NCBI GenBank assembly: GCA_020851855.1
Contig: JADZBY010000131.1
Location: 1-16,225 of the forward strand
DNA: 16,225 nt
Origin: Anaerolineae bacterium
GTDB taxonomy: Bacteria > Chloroflexota > Anaerolineae > Aggregatilineales > UBA2796
Direction: 5' to 3'
Shown here: one piece after another, positions 1 through 6,740 of the stretch
Numbering within the stretch: position 1 is the stretch's first letter
Layout of the letters: each line of letters opens with the position of its first letter
The notes under the pieces: generated by a model
The model's input: only the letters and a program-made list of their open reading frames with translations
Told to the model about the DNA's origin: nothing
Databases searched by the model: none
Position numbers and translations under genes: made by a program

Positions 1-209
1 TGAGCGTGGACCGCGCCATCCCAGACTGGATTCCGCTGCTCGTCGTCACGTACCACGATCAGGCCGCGTTTTTCGCCAACGAGCGTTTTCTGGGCGAAGC
101 GCTGAGCATCCCGGTGCTGAACGGCTCGGCAGCGCTCGGCGTGGAGCCGGATACCAGCGCGTTCTTCGATAATTTCCGCCTGCGCGATGTCTCGCCGGAG
201 ACGCGGTAA
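1..209 (+). CDS. C-terminal fragment of a protein with a probable LamG/concanavalin-like last domain
   Basis: The reading frame is open from the left edge (first whole codon at 3) and stops with TAA at 207-209, leaving 68 residues of a gene that begins outside the window. A GTG at 6 is in frame but has no ribosome-binding site, so it is not treated as the start. The fragment ends with a short strand pattern, SAFFDNFRLRD, preceded by NGSAALGVE. This resembles the closing strands of concanavalin A-like/LamG-type beta-sandwiches, where a small residue run is followed by F-D-D/N-F-x-hydrophobic. That assignment is by pattern only, and the rest of the protein and its role cannot be seen. It converges with the response regulator gene across a 58-bp gap that holds a perfect hairpin. 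Confidence 0.6.
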   Translation, partial: SVDRAIPDWIPLLVVTYHDQAAFFANERFLGEALSIPVLNGSAALGVEPDTSAFFDNFRLRDVSPETR

Positions 210-236
210 AGAGAACCGGGGGAAATGCGGGTGGAA

Positions 237-258
237 CCCCTCTCCGCGTGGAGAGGGG
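237..258. terminator. Perfect 9-bp hairpin between convergent genes
   Basis: CCCCTCTCC (237-245) and GGAGAGGGG (250-258) form a perfect 9-bp stem around a 4-nt loop. It lies 28 bp after the + strand stop and 9 bp after the - strand stop of the response regulator. A symmetric stem in this place could end transcription from both sides, although neither side has a clear T-tract. The same stem sequence recurs at 7345-7367, so it also belongs to a dispersed repeat family. Confidence 0.5.
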
Positions 259-267
259 CAGCGTCGA

Positions 268-642
268 TCAGCGGCTGGCCGCCGTGGCGCGGTCCAGGTA
301 ATCGCGCAACTGGGCGCGCGAGACAGGCTTGGCGACAAAAGTATCCGCCCCGGCGTTGAGGGCCTTTTCCCGCGTCGTGCGGTCGTCCAGGGCAGTGAGC
401 ATGATCACGGGCACGCCGGCCATCTCCGGCATCGCCTTCAGCGCGGTGCACACGTCATAGCCCGACATATCGGGCAGCATCACGTCCAGCAGGACCATGA
501 GCGGCTTGTTGCGGCGGGCGGCGGAGATCGCCTCAGCGCCTGTCGAAGCGCCTTCCGCTTCGTGCCCCAACGTCTTGAACATCAGGCGAATCAGCTCTAC
601 CGTCTGCGGCTCGTCATCGACAACCAGGACTTTACGGTCCAA
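268..642 (-). CDS. Stand-alone response regulator receiver protein (CheY-like)
   Basis: This 124-residue protein is a single receiver domain with no output domain. It would take a phosphoryl group from a histidine kinase and signal by protein-protein contact. The full active site is visible: the acidic pair D9-D10, phospho-acceptor D53 in LLDVMLPDMSG, the switch T83 in MLTA, and K105 in the KP motif. The length matches the family. The start is TTG at 640-642. An in-frame TAG lies six codons upstream, no better codon intervenes, and AGAGGG sits about 7 nt before it. No partner kinase is in the window. The gene converges with the partial gene on its left and is divergent from the BTAD regulator at 1309 across a repeat-containing gap. 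No clear promoter was found upstream. Confidence 0.95.
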   Translation of the reverse strand: MDRKVLVVDDEPQTVELIRLMFKTLGHEAEGASTGAEAISAARRNKPLMVLLDVMLPDMSGYDVCTALKAMPEMAGVPVIMLTALDDRTTREKALNAGADTFVAKPVSRAQLRDYLDRATAASR

Positions 643-867
643 TCCACTACCCTCTAGCTAGTGAGTCTGGTCTTGGGCAGTCTGCCAGCTCGCGCCAGCT
701 CATGACCTCAACGAAGTGTTCCCGGCCCCGCAGTATCTGCCAGACCGAGTGTAACGAAAGCGGCGGCGGGCGTCAAACCGGATGGACCGGCGCAGCGTCA
801 GGTCCGCCCGGCGCTGATGAGGTTTCGCAAATAAGTACGGCTCGCATTGCCCGGACCTGAAGGTCCA

Positions 868-954
868 GGCTGAAACTACGAAGCCCTTCGGGCTGAAGGC
901 GTGCTGTAGCCCGAAGGGCTTTGTAGGTTCAGCCCGGTCGCTTCAGCGCCGGGC
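868..954. repeat. Long imperfect hairpin repeat, copy 1, with 27-nt core
   Basis: Bases 876-894 and 908-926 are complementary at 18 of 19 positions around a 13-nt loop. Pairing continues outward with TGAA (872-875) and TTCA (928-931). The right end is a 27-nt core (928-954) with its own GCCCGG/CCGGGC stem. The exact 27-nt core recurs at 1061-1087 and 4619-4645. It looks like a REP/MITE-like dispersed intergenic element, and no coding potential was seen. Confidence 0.8.
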
Positions 955-999
955 ACACCCGATGATCCACATTAATATCTGCAAATCCGTACGCGATCC

Positions 1000-1087
1000 G
1001 GCTGAATGCACACGGCCCTTCGGGTGAAATCCCGTCCTCAGTCCAGCAGGGCGTCGTAGGTTCAGCCCGGTCGCTTCAGCGCCGGGC
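1000..1087. repeat. Hairpin repeat, copy 2 (degenerate left arm, intact 27-nt core)
   Basis: This copy keeps GGCTGAA and CGGCCCTTCGGG-like sequence at its left end, but the left arm no longer pairs well. The right end, from GTCGTAGGTTCAG through the 27-nt core (1061-1087), is identical to copy 1. The rest of the 643-1308 gap holds the promoter of the next gene. Nothing else was recognised between about 660 and 867. Confidence 0.7.
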
Positions 1088-1195
1088 GGCTCTTGGCAAG
1101 TTCGAATGCGATGGCGATGAAAATCGGGGCTGCCGTCCGCGTCGTGATCGGGGTTGGCTTATGCTTTGGTAAGAGGCGAGGGCGAATCTCTTAAT

Positions 1196-1223
1196 TTGCT
1201 ATTTCCGGCAAATGGTCTATAAT
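1196..1223 (+). promoter_or_regulatory. Sigma70-like promoter of the BTAD regulator gene
   Basis: A perfect TATAAT (1218-1223) lies 16 nt after TTGCTA (1196-1201), which matches TTGACA at 4 of 6 positions. Transcription would start near 1230, giving a leader of about 80 nt before the ATG at 1309. The ribosome-binding site is AGGGGGG (1296-1302). The AT-rich stretch stands out in this GC-rich region. Confidence 0.6.
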
Positions 1224-1308
1224 CGCGCCTTACTTTGGGGCAGCGCTCCGGTCTGCCTTTTTCCGCGACCGCGATCTTCCCTGAACAGCTTTTGCAGGGG
1301 GGTACATC

Positions 1309-2592
1309 ATGAGCCTTGATAACATCCTGACAGACATTTATCGCTCGTTTCAAGAGAACGCGCAAGATGCTCGCGTCATCCTGCTCCACGCCCGGAGCCG
1401 CTACCGCACGGCGCTGCTCAGCCGGCTGCTGTCGGATATGGACATGCGCGTCTTCTATTACGCGATGAGCAGCAACGACGTGGATGTGCGCTCGTTCCTG
1501 GCCGGATTCACGCACGATCTGGCCGAACAGGTCCCCACCTTCGGCGCGCACGTCAACCAGATCGGGCTGGATGCCAGCGACCCGGCGGCGCTGCTCGATG
1601 CCTTCGTCGCGGACCTGGAAGAGCTGGCCGATCAGCTCAGCCTGCTCGTGCTGGACGAGTTCGACCGGGCCGACATCGGCGACGACCTGCAGATGTTCCT
1701 GGAAATGCTGATCGAGGCGCTGCCGCCGCACGTCAAGCTGGTCATCAGCGGGCGCGGGCTGCCCCGCCTGCCGTGGATGTCCTTCATCGCCCAGCGCAAG
1801 GCGGTCATGCTGCGCGACAACGAGATCGTGGCGGGCGATTTTTACGAGAACCAGTCGGCGGGCAAGCCGCGCCTGGAAGTGCGCGCGTTGGGGCCGGGCA
1901 GCGTCGTGCTGGACGGCGACGGAGTGGATAGCTGGGAAGGGCACTTGCCGCGTCTGCTGTTCTTCTTCGCCCTGGAGCGGCCTTTCGTCACCCGCTCGGA
2001 GATTTGCCAGGCGTTCTGGCCCGAACTGAACAACGATCAGGCGGTGAACGTCTTCCACGTCACCAAGCGCCGGCTGCACAAGGCGCTTGACTCGCTGGGC
2101 CTGGATGTGCTCATCCACGAGAACAGCTATTACCGCGTCAACCCGGAGCTGAGCATCCACTACGACATCGTGGATTTCGTCGGGGCGCTCGTCGAAGGGC
2201 GTCAGGCGCAGGATAACGCCGCCCGCGTCGCTGCGTGGCAGCGCGCCATCGAGCTGCACCAGCGCCCGTTCCTGCAAGGGCATACCGAGGGCTGGATTGT
2301 GCGCCGCCGCCAGGAATACCAGATGGGCTACATCGAGGCGCTGACCGGCATGGCCACCGCCCGGCTTGAGGAAAACCGCCCGGAGCACGCCCTGACGCTA
2401 TTGCAGAAGGCCGTCGCGGAAGACCCGCGCCGCCAGGACCTGCACCGCCGTGTGATGCAGCTGTACGCCGACCTGGGCCGCCGCAGTGAAGCGGCCAGCC
2501 ACTACCAGCGCCTGCAAGAGACGCTCAAAGAGCAGCGCACCAGCCTGGAGCCGGAGACGGTCAGCCTGTACCGCGAGCTGATGTCGTCGTGA
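1309..2592 (+). CDS. BTAD/SARP-type transcriptional regulator with a degenerate N-terminal ATPase-like domain
   Basis: This 427-residue protein has three parts. Residues about 20-165 resemble the N-terminal NTPase domain of MalT/LuxR-type STAND regulators. The Walker B strand is kept (LLVLDEFD, D116-E117), but the P-loop position reads HARSRYRTALL (27-37) and lacks GxGK[ST]. Residues about 187-277 look like an OmpR/SARP winged helix, including RSEICQAFWPEL and a recognition-helix-like VNVFHVTKRRLHKAL. Residues about 285-427 form a TPR-like bacterial transcriptional activator domain (BTAD), with helices such as HALTLLQKAVAEDPRRQDLHRRVM. It should bind DNA and regulate unknown targets, and ATP binding is doubtful. 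The ATG at 1309 is chosen because AGGGGGG lies 6 nt upstream. The gene has its own promoter and a strong hairpin after the stop, so it appears monocistronic. The family call is firm, but the target genes are unknown. Confidence 0.9.
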   Translation: MSLDNILTDIYRSFQENAQDARVILLHARSRYRTALLSRLLSDMDMRVFYYAMSSNDVDVRSFLAGFTHDLAEQVPTFGAHVNQIGLDASDPAALLDAFVADLEELADQLSLLVLDEFDRADIGDDLQMFLEMLIEALPPHVKLVISGRGLPRLPWMSFIAQRKAVMLRDNEIVAGDFYENQSAGKPRLEVRALGPGSVVLDGDGVDSWEGHLPRLLFFFALERPFVTRSEICQAFWPELNNDQAVNVFHVTKRRLHKALDSLGLDVLIHENSYYRVNPELSIHYDIVDFVGALVEGRQAQDNAARVAAWQRAIELHQRPFLQGHTEGWIVRRRQEYQMGYIEALTGMATARLEENRPEHALTLLQKAVAEDPRRQDLHRRVMQLYADLGRRSEAASHYQRLQETLKEQRTSLEPETVSLYRELMSS

Positions 2593-2618
2593 CGCGCTAA
2601 CGAGCTGGCGCACCCCGG

Positions 2619-2668
2619 AACGAATGCCACCCGGCCCATCTTCGACGCAACGATGGGCCGGGTTCGTT
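2619..2668 (+). terminator. Strong hairpin after the BTAD regulator
   Basis: ACCCGGCCCATC (2629-2640) and GATGGGCCGGGT (2652-2663) form a perfect 12-bp stem with an 11-nt loop. Outer AACGA/TCGTT (2619-2623, 2664-2668) can extend it past a bulge. It starts 27 bp after the stop codon. No T-tract follows, so intrinsic termination is likely but not classical. Confidence 0.6.
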
Positions 2669-2682
2669 GATTGGCGTAGCGG

Positions 2683-2750
2683 CGGACAACGCAGGCGTTG
2701 CCCCTGCGAGATCACGGCGTAGGGACGAGGCCCGCCTCGTCCGCCCCTAT
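2683..2750. repeat. Two adjacent palindromes of the GTAGGGAC family
   Basis: The first unit (2683-2708) is an inverted copy of the GGACAACG...CGTTGTCC palindrome with one arm mismatch. The second (2718-2750) holds a perfect 9-bp inverted repeat (GGACGAGGC/GCCTCGTCC, 2723-2742) in the same outer frame but with different arms. They lie between the convergent ends of the BTAD regulator and the SGNH-like gene. Confidence 0.75.
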
Positions 2751-2794
2751 TCAAACGAGCCGCCCCAAACGTTCACGACTGGCTGCCGCGACCC

Positions 2795-4060
2795 TCATGG
2801 TGCGGCGAGCGCGCTCCGCACTGTCGCGGCGATGCCCTGCTCTTCGAGGAAGGCGGCCAGCGCATCGGCCAGCACGTGGTTGCCCACCGGGTTCAGGTGC
2901 ATGTCGTCTTTGTAATACAGGTGCGCGTGCGCGACATCGGCGGCGGCGGCTGTGAGGGCCGTTTCCGCATCAAAGCAGGTCAGCCCTTCCGCCTCACAGA
3001 AGGCCAGCAGGCGGCGGCGCGGCGCTTCCAGCCCGTCGATGACCGCCGCGCCCATCTCCGGCTCGGTCCAGGGGCGGTAGACTTCCTCTTTCGTCGGGAT
3101 TAGCGCCAGGACGAAGATTCCGCCGTTCTTCTCGACCGTGGCGCGCGTGTCCAGGATGGCCTTGTGGCTGATCTGCTCGCCTTCCAGGTTGCGCGGCTCG
3201 TCCATGTCGAAGGCGCGGATCAGGTAGTCCTGCCCGAAATCCATCTGCGCGCGGCCAATCTGGATGTGATATGGATCGACGAACAGCACTTCGGTGCTGC
3301 CGACGCGGCTCATGGCCGTCAGCATGGCGTATACCGCCGAATTTTCGTTCAGCCACGTGTCCAGCGGGCCGGTGAAGCGCCACGTCTGGTTGGCAGTCAT
3401 CGGATCGGCGGGCGCAGGCGTCTGGTTTATGCCGTTGACCAACGCCAGGCCGAAATCGTCGTTGTAGTCGTTGCCGAAGAACTGCCAGATCACGATCTTC
3501 GGCTGGCCCAGGCCCAGTTCCGGCTTGGCGACGAAATCCCAGTACAGGCGGGAGTGGCTCAGCGAGCCGGTTGCCGTCTGGCCCATATTCAGGAACGGGA
3601 TGCCGGTTTTTTCCGCCACCAGCTCGACCCAGCAGTCGGACAGGCTCACGATGCAGGCCGTGAACGAGTCGCCGATGGCCACGGCGTCGATGCGGCCCGT
3701 CTCCGGCTGCGGCGAGCGGAATCCGACGCGCCCGCCCCACCAGCTATACGTGCTCACCTGGAAATCGACGTTCATGCTGCCGACCTGCCACTCGTCGCGC
3801 GCGCCGGGCCGCATGATGGTCTGGTAGTCGCGGTCGCCGGCGTACAGCGGCAACGGGGCAAGGCGCTGGTCGGTGAAGGGCGTCACGCGGATGAAGCGCA
3901 GCACGGTCTGCATTCCGGGCGGCAGTGACCCGAACAGCAGGCGGATGGCAATCTCCACGATGAGGATGGCGATCAGGATGCCGAATAACGCGGCCCCCAG
4001 ACGCCGGGCAATCCTTCGCCGGGGCCGGACGGAGAGAGCGCGGCGGGGTGGGACAATCAC
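2795..4060 (-). CDS. Membrane-anchored SGNH/GDSL-hydrolase-like protein
   Basis: This 421-residue protein probably acts outside the membrane as an esterase or acyl-handling enzyme on cell-surface glycans or lipids; the substrate is unknown. After a basic N-terminus there is one membrane segment (about 20-43, GAALFGILIAILIVEIAIRL). SGNH blocks follow in order: block I AIGDSFT with Ser132, a glycine region MGQTATGS (block II position), block III FFGNDYN with Asn197, and block V DDMHLNPVGN with the D385-x-x-H388 pair. The layout resembles AlgJ/DHHW-type and SGNH proteins with an N-terminal anchor. The start is GTG at 4058-4060, because AAAGGAG lies 7 nt upstream. An in-frame TTG at 4091-4093 would add 11 residues but has no such site. 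It sits 51 nt downstream of the Cys-rich protein gene on the same strand, so the two may be co-transcribed. Confidence 0.85.
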   Translation of the reverse strand: MIVPPRRALSVRPRRRIARRLGAALFGILIAILIVEIAIRLLFGSLPPGMQTVLRFIRVTPFTDQRLAPLPLYAGDRDYQTIMRPGARDEWQVGSMNVDFQVSTYSWWGGRVGFRSPQPETGRIDAVAIGDSFTACIVSLSDCWVELVAEKTGIPFLNMGQTATGSLSHSRLYWDFVAKPELGLGQPKIVIWQFFGNDYNDDFGLALVNGINQTPAPADPMTANQTWRFTGPLDTWLNENSAVYAMLTAMSRVGSTEVLFVDPYHIQIGRAQMDFGQDYLIRAFDMDEPRNLEGEQISHKAILDTRATVEKNGGIFVLALIPTKEEVYRPWTEPEMGAAVIDGLEAPRRRLLAFCEAEGLTCFDAETALTAAAADVAHAHLYYKDDMHLNPVGNHVLADALAAFLEEQGIAATVRSALAAP

Positions 4061-4111
4061 GAGAACTCTCCTTTGCGGCTGGTACGCCGGCAAACCAACA
4101 GATTCAACCGA

Positions 4112-4378
4112 TCAACTGATCCAGTCGCGGTGAACGGCGTCCCAGGTACGGTGAAGATAGGCGCGCTTGCACTCGATGCACACGCGCCCGGAATCGACCT
4201 CGCGCGAGTCGCGCCAGCGCCAGCGCACCGTGCCGGCATGGTGGCGGCAGAAGGGCCGGAAACACACCGGGCAGTATTCCCCATCGTCGAGGCCGCTATC
4301 GGCGTACCGGAGCTTTTCTTCAGGGTGGCTTTCGCAGATGTGGCAGTACGGAACGACCATGTAACACGGTTCCAGCAC
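4112..4378 (-). CDS. Small Cys-rich protein, probable double zinc-binding module
   Basis: This protein of up to 88 residues has two paired-Cys knuckles, CHIC near the start and CPVC in the middle, followed by CRHH and a final CIEC. That gives eight or more Cys/His ligands and suggests two zinc sites, as in zinc-ribbon or B-box-like folds. I do not recognise a named family. The start at GTG 4376-4378 has only a weak ribosome-binding site (CGGAAA). The ATG at 4358-4360, six codons later, is a possible alternative and keeps all the Cys residues. It ends 51 nt before the SGNH-like gene on the same strand. The regular ligand pattern supports it as a real gene rather than a shadow frame. Confidence 0.62.
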   Translation of the reverse strand: MLEPCYMVVPYCHICESHPEEKLRYADSGLDDGEYCPVCFRPFCRHHAGTVRWRWRDSREVDSGRVCIECKRAYLHRTWDAVHRDWIS

Positions 4379-4449
4379 ATTTCCGAGCGTTCTGTCGGGA
4401 AGGGATTATAGCCGATGTGGGCAAATCCCTCACGCCTGTCCCCTGGCCG

Positions 4450-4557
4450 CTGGTTTGCTGGGGCAGCCCCACGCCGAAGCATGGGTATCCCCCGCCTCTT
4501 GTCGCCTCATCCACCGCTTGGCTGGTTTGCTGGGGCGGCCCCACGCTGAAGCATGGG
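4450..4557 (+). repeat. 36-nt direct repeat pair
   Basis: CTGGTTTGCTGGGGC...CGAAGCATGGG at 4450-4485 recurs at 4522-4557 with two substitutions, one in each half. Each copy contains a short GGGG-x-x-CCCC palindrome. The second copy runs straight into hairpin-repeat copy 3 at 4557. Confidence 0.8.
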
Positions 4558-4645
4558 GCTGAAGCTACGAAGCCCTGACGGGCTGAGGATGGAATTTCAG
4601 CCCGAAGGGCTTTGTACATTCAGCCCGGTCGCTTCAGCGCCGGGC
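4557..4645. repeat. Long hairpin repeat, copy 3, with 27-nt core
   Basis: This is the same organisation as copy 1: a left arm with CTACGAAGCCC, a right arm with CCCGAAGGGCTTTGTA, and the exact 27-nt core at 4619-4645. Arm pairing is imperfect, with TGAC where copy 1 has TTC in the left arm, but the fold is kept. Confidence 0.78.
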
Positions 4646-4693
4646 GGACACCGACGCCTCGCCGGTGCACGCGGTTTGATGCGACGACAGGCC

Positions 4694-4754
4694 GCGGACG
4701 AAGCAGGCCGCATCCCTACACCGATGCCGTAGGGACAACGCCTGCGTTGTCCGC
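4694..4754. repeat. GTAGGGAC-family palindromic repeat, full unit
   Basis: A left module (GCGGACGAAGCAGGCCGC...) is followed by the perfect palindrome GGACAACGCCTGCGTTGTCC (4733-4752). The same two-module unit occurs at 16074-16136 and begins again at 16180. Confidence 0.8.
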
Positions 4755-4801
4755 GCTTTCCCCATCTTCGCCCACCGGGAAAAGCGCCGTGGGTGCAGGC
4801 C

Positions 4802-4828
4802 GCGGACGAAGCAGGCCGCGTTCCTACG
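4802..4828. repeat. Partial GTAGGGAC-family repeat overlapping a gene end
   Basis: Only the left module (GCGGACGAAGCAGGCCGCGT, then TCCTACG) is present. Its right edge overlaps the last codon and the TAG stop (4824-4826, - strand) of the beta-lactamase-like gene. Confidence 0.65.
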
Positions 4829-6566
4829 GCGCGCCGGGCAGCGGCGCGACAAACGAGGCGGGCGGCTGGTCCACGCCGCAGCTCGGATAGCCGTAACAGG
4901 CGTCCGGCTCCAGGTAGCCCTCTGCCGTGAAGCGCCCGTTATTGATGTTCGTCAGGTCCAGCCGGTCATGGTGCTCCGGGTTGGGCATCACGCAGTCCAC
5001 CGCGCCGAGTGGATTCTCCGGCACGCGCGTGACCATGAGCGGGTTGGCGGCGTTGAAGTAGTTGTACACCACGCGCGAGATGCCCTCGATGGCTTCCCAG
5101 GGCTTCAGCGTGCCGATGCCGTCCTGGTTGGCCTGTTTTTCCCACATGTACGTCACCAGGATGTAATTGCCGCCGGGGGTGTAGACGATGGCCGCATCGC
5201 TGACGTTCGCGCCGCCGGTCGGCGTGCCGCCCCAGCCGTTTTTGTGCGCCACGCGCGTTCCTTTGGGCACGCCCAGTTCGATCAGGCGGTCGATGATGTT
5301 CCCGCTCATCAGCTCGATCATCTGCTGGCACTCGGACTGTGTGAAGCGCTCCGGCAGCGCGGCGATGAACCCGCTGCCGTACTCGGCGCAGTCGTACACG
5401 CCCTGGAGCAAGATGGCCATGTCTTCGGGCGTGGTGCGGCTCCACAAGTCCGGTTTGGCGTCAAAGGCCGGGTTGGGCACGGGCGGCGGGTTGTCGTTGA
5501 TGGACCAGCCCTCTACACCCACCCATAGCGGCGCATTGATGAACGTGTAGCGCGCGCCCAGTTCCGAGGCCGTGCTCGTCACCTGGCGCAGGCCGTCTGC
5601 GAGCTTGGCCTGTTCCGAGCCGCCGTTGCCCGGAATCTGCATCAGGAAGTTCGAGGCGCTGTTGTTGCTGCACAGGATCGACGCGCCCATCAGCCAGCGC
5701 ACGTCCGCGTCGGGTGGGAAGGCCAGCCAGCTAAAGATGTTGACCAGGATCGGGATTTTGATCGTGCTCATCGCGCTGTAGGCGATGTCCGGGTTGATCC
5801 ACAGCTCCGCGCCGTTTTGCAGGTCGATCACGCCCACCGAAGCAAGCGTTTCCGGGCCGTTGGGCGGAAAATTGATCATCTCCAGGTAGGCCAGGATCGC
5901 CGCCTGAAGTGTGCTCATGTCGGCGGCGCGCGCCCCTTCGTTCTCCATGGGCAGCACGACGCTGCGCCCGGTGGGCTGGAAAAGCGCCTCTTCGATCAGG
6001 GCGATGGAGCGCTGCACGTCCAGGCGCGTGCCGTTTGCCCCGGCGGCAAAAGTCATCGTCATCGGGTCGAAGGCCGCCGTGCTCGCTCCCCGGTCATAGC
6101 GCGCGGCAAGGTCTTCGAGAAATTCGCGCAGGCGGGCTTCGGAATAATCGGCCACAAGGTCAATGGAGAGCGGGCTGGTGGGCCGTTGCCAGAGGTAGTT
6201 CCAGAAGTCCTGCCAATAATTCGTGCCGGTGGCGAGCCGGGCGCGGATGGTTTCCTGCATCTGGGCGCTGTCGATACGAAAGCCGATTTGCGCCGGGTCC
6301 AAGAGGACCGGGTGGCCCTGGTACTCTAGCTCGATGGGCTGCTGGTAAACCAGTTCCCAGGCGGCGGCGGCTTCGCTGCTCGTCAGGCCGGTGACCGGCA
6401 CGCCCGCGACGGTGATGTCCGTTTGCAGGCGGTCGCGGCCCTGGGCGAAGCGAGTCAGCTCCAGGGCGAGCATGATCAACGCGGCGAGCAGCATCCCGCC
6501 GGAGAGCAGTGCAAGGACCGGGATACGCCGCCCGGTGCGTTTCGTTCCCAGACCGGTAACCGTCAT
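4824..6566 (-). CDS. YoaR/VanW-type N-terminal domain fused to a class A beta-lactamase-like serine hydrolase
   Basis: This 580-residue protein has a signal anchor (about 15-38), so the rest should lie outside the membrane. Residues about 50-215 match the YoaR-like putative peptidoglycan-binding domain found in VanW proteins (DITVAGVPVTGLTSSEAA, then a second half with FAAGANGTRLD). Residues about 222-505 resemble the class A beta-lactamase/penicillin-binding fold. The motifs are S267-T-I-K270 for SxxK, S300-N-N for SDN, and K442-N-G for KTG. A role in peptidoglycan binding and serine hydrolysis, such as DD-peptidase or beta-lactamase-like activity, is likely; true beta-lactam resistance is not shown. 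A Cys-containing tail (about 506-580) extends beyond the usual fold. The ATG at 6566 is preceded by AAGG at about 10 nt. The stop codon lies in a partial intergenic repeat. Confidence 0.88.
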   Translation of the reverse strand: MTVTGLGTKRTGRRIPVLALLSGGMLLAALIMLALELTRFAQGRDRLQTDITVAGVPVTGLTSSEAAAAWELVYQQPIELEYQGHPVLLDPAQIGFRIDSAQMQETIRARLATGTNYWQDFWNYLWQRPTSPLSIDLVADYSEARLREFLEDLAARYDRGASTAAFDPMTMTFAAGANGTRLDVQRSIALIEEALFQPTGRSVVLPMENEGARAADMSTLQAAILAYLEMINFPPNGPETLASVGVIDLQNGAELWINPDIAYSAMSTIKIPILVNIFSWLAFPPDADVRWLMGASILCSNNSASNFLMQIPGNGGSEQAKLADGLRQVTSTASELGARYTFINAPLWVGVEGWSINDNPPPVPNPAFDAKPDLWSRTTPEDMAILLQGVYDCAEYGSGFIAALPERFTQSECQQMIELMSGNIIDRLIELGVPKGTRVAHKNGWGGTPTGGANVSDAAIVYTPGGNYILVTYMWEKQANQDGIGTLKPWEAIEGISRVVYNYFNAANPLMVTRVPENPLGAVDCVMPNPEHHDRLDLTNINNGRFTAEGYLEPDACYGYPSCGVDQPPASFVAPLPGAP

Positions 6567-6624
6567 TCGCAGTGACCTTCGTTTTCTTGCATGATTCCGG
6601 CGGTTGCGCGATTGCGGCCTGAGC

Positions 6625-6644
6625 GGGCGGCTCGCGAGCCGCCC
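6625..6644. repeat. Perfect 20-nt palindrome (GTAGGGAC-family frame, third arm type)
   Basis: GGGCGGCTCGCGAGCCGCCC is fully self-complementary and is followed by CCTAC, as in the other family members. It lies 97 bp after the Nudix stop and 59 bp before the beta-lactamase-like start. No T-tract follows on the - strand. The remaining bases of the 6567-6740 gap hold nothing else recognised. Confidence 0.75.
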
Positions 6645-6740
6645 CTACACGTCGCGCACTGGTCGGGATGCGCCCGCCGGCCATGACGTACCCACTTGTC
6701 GCCCATTCTACTCGGTCCACGGCGCACAGCGCAGGGAATC

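Larger units (their letters stand above)
4379..4823. other. Repeat-filled 445-bp intergenic stretch
   Basis: No coding frame here looks real. The stretch contains a 36-nt direct repeat pair, hairpin-repeat copy 3 with the 27-nt core, a full GTAGGGAC-family unit, and a partial unit that runs into the end of the beta-lactamase-like gene. The sub-elements are listed separately. No promoter was recognised for the gene at 4112-4378. Confidence 0.8.

Noticed and set aside
868..1087. Small non-coding RNA gene or riboswitch in the 643-1308 gap
   Set aside because: The hairpins belong to a dispersed repeat family with another copy at 4557-4645 and lie upstream of the mapped promoter-like site, so a riboswitch role is not supported.
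1159..2388. 409-codon - strand open frame across the BTAD regulator
   Set aside because: It is antisense to a well-supported gene with promoter and ribosome-binding site, and it has no recognisable domain.
4091..4093. TTG as the start of the SGNH-like gene
   Set aside because: It lacks a ribosome-binding site, whereas the GTG at 4058-4060 has AAAGGAG at 7 nt.
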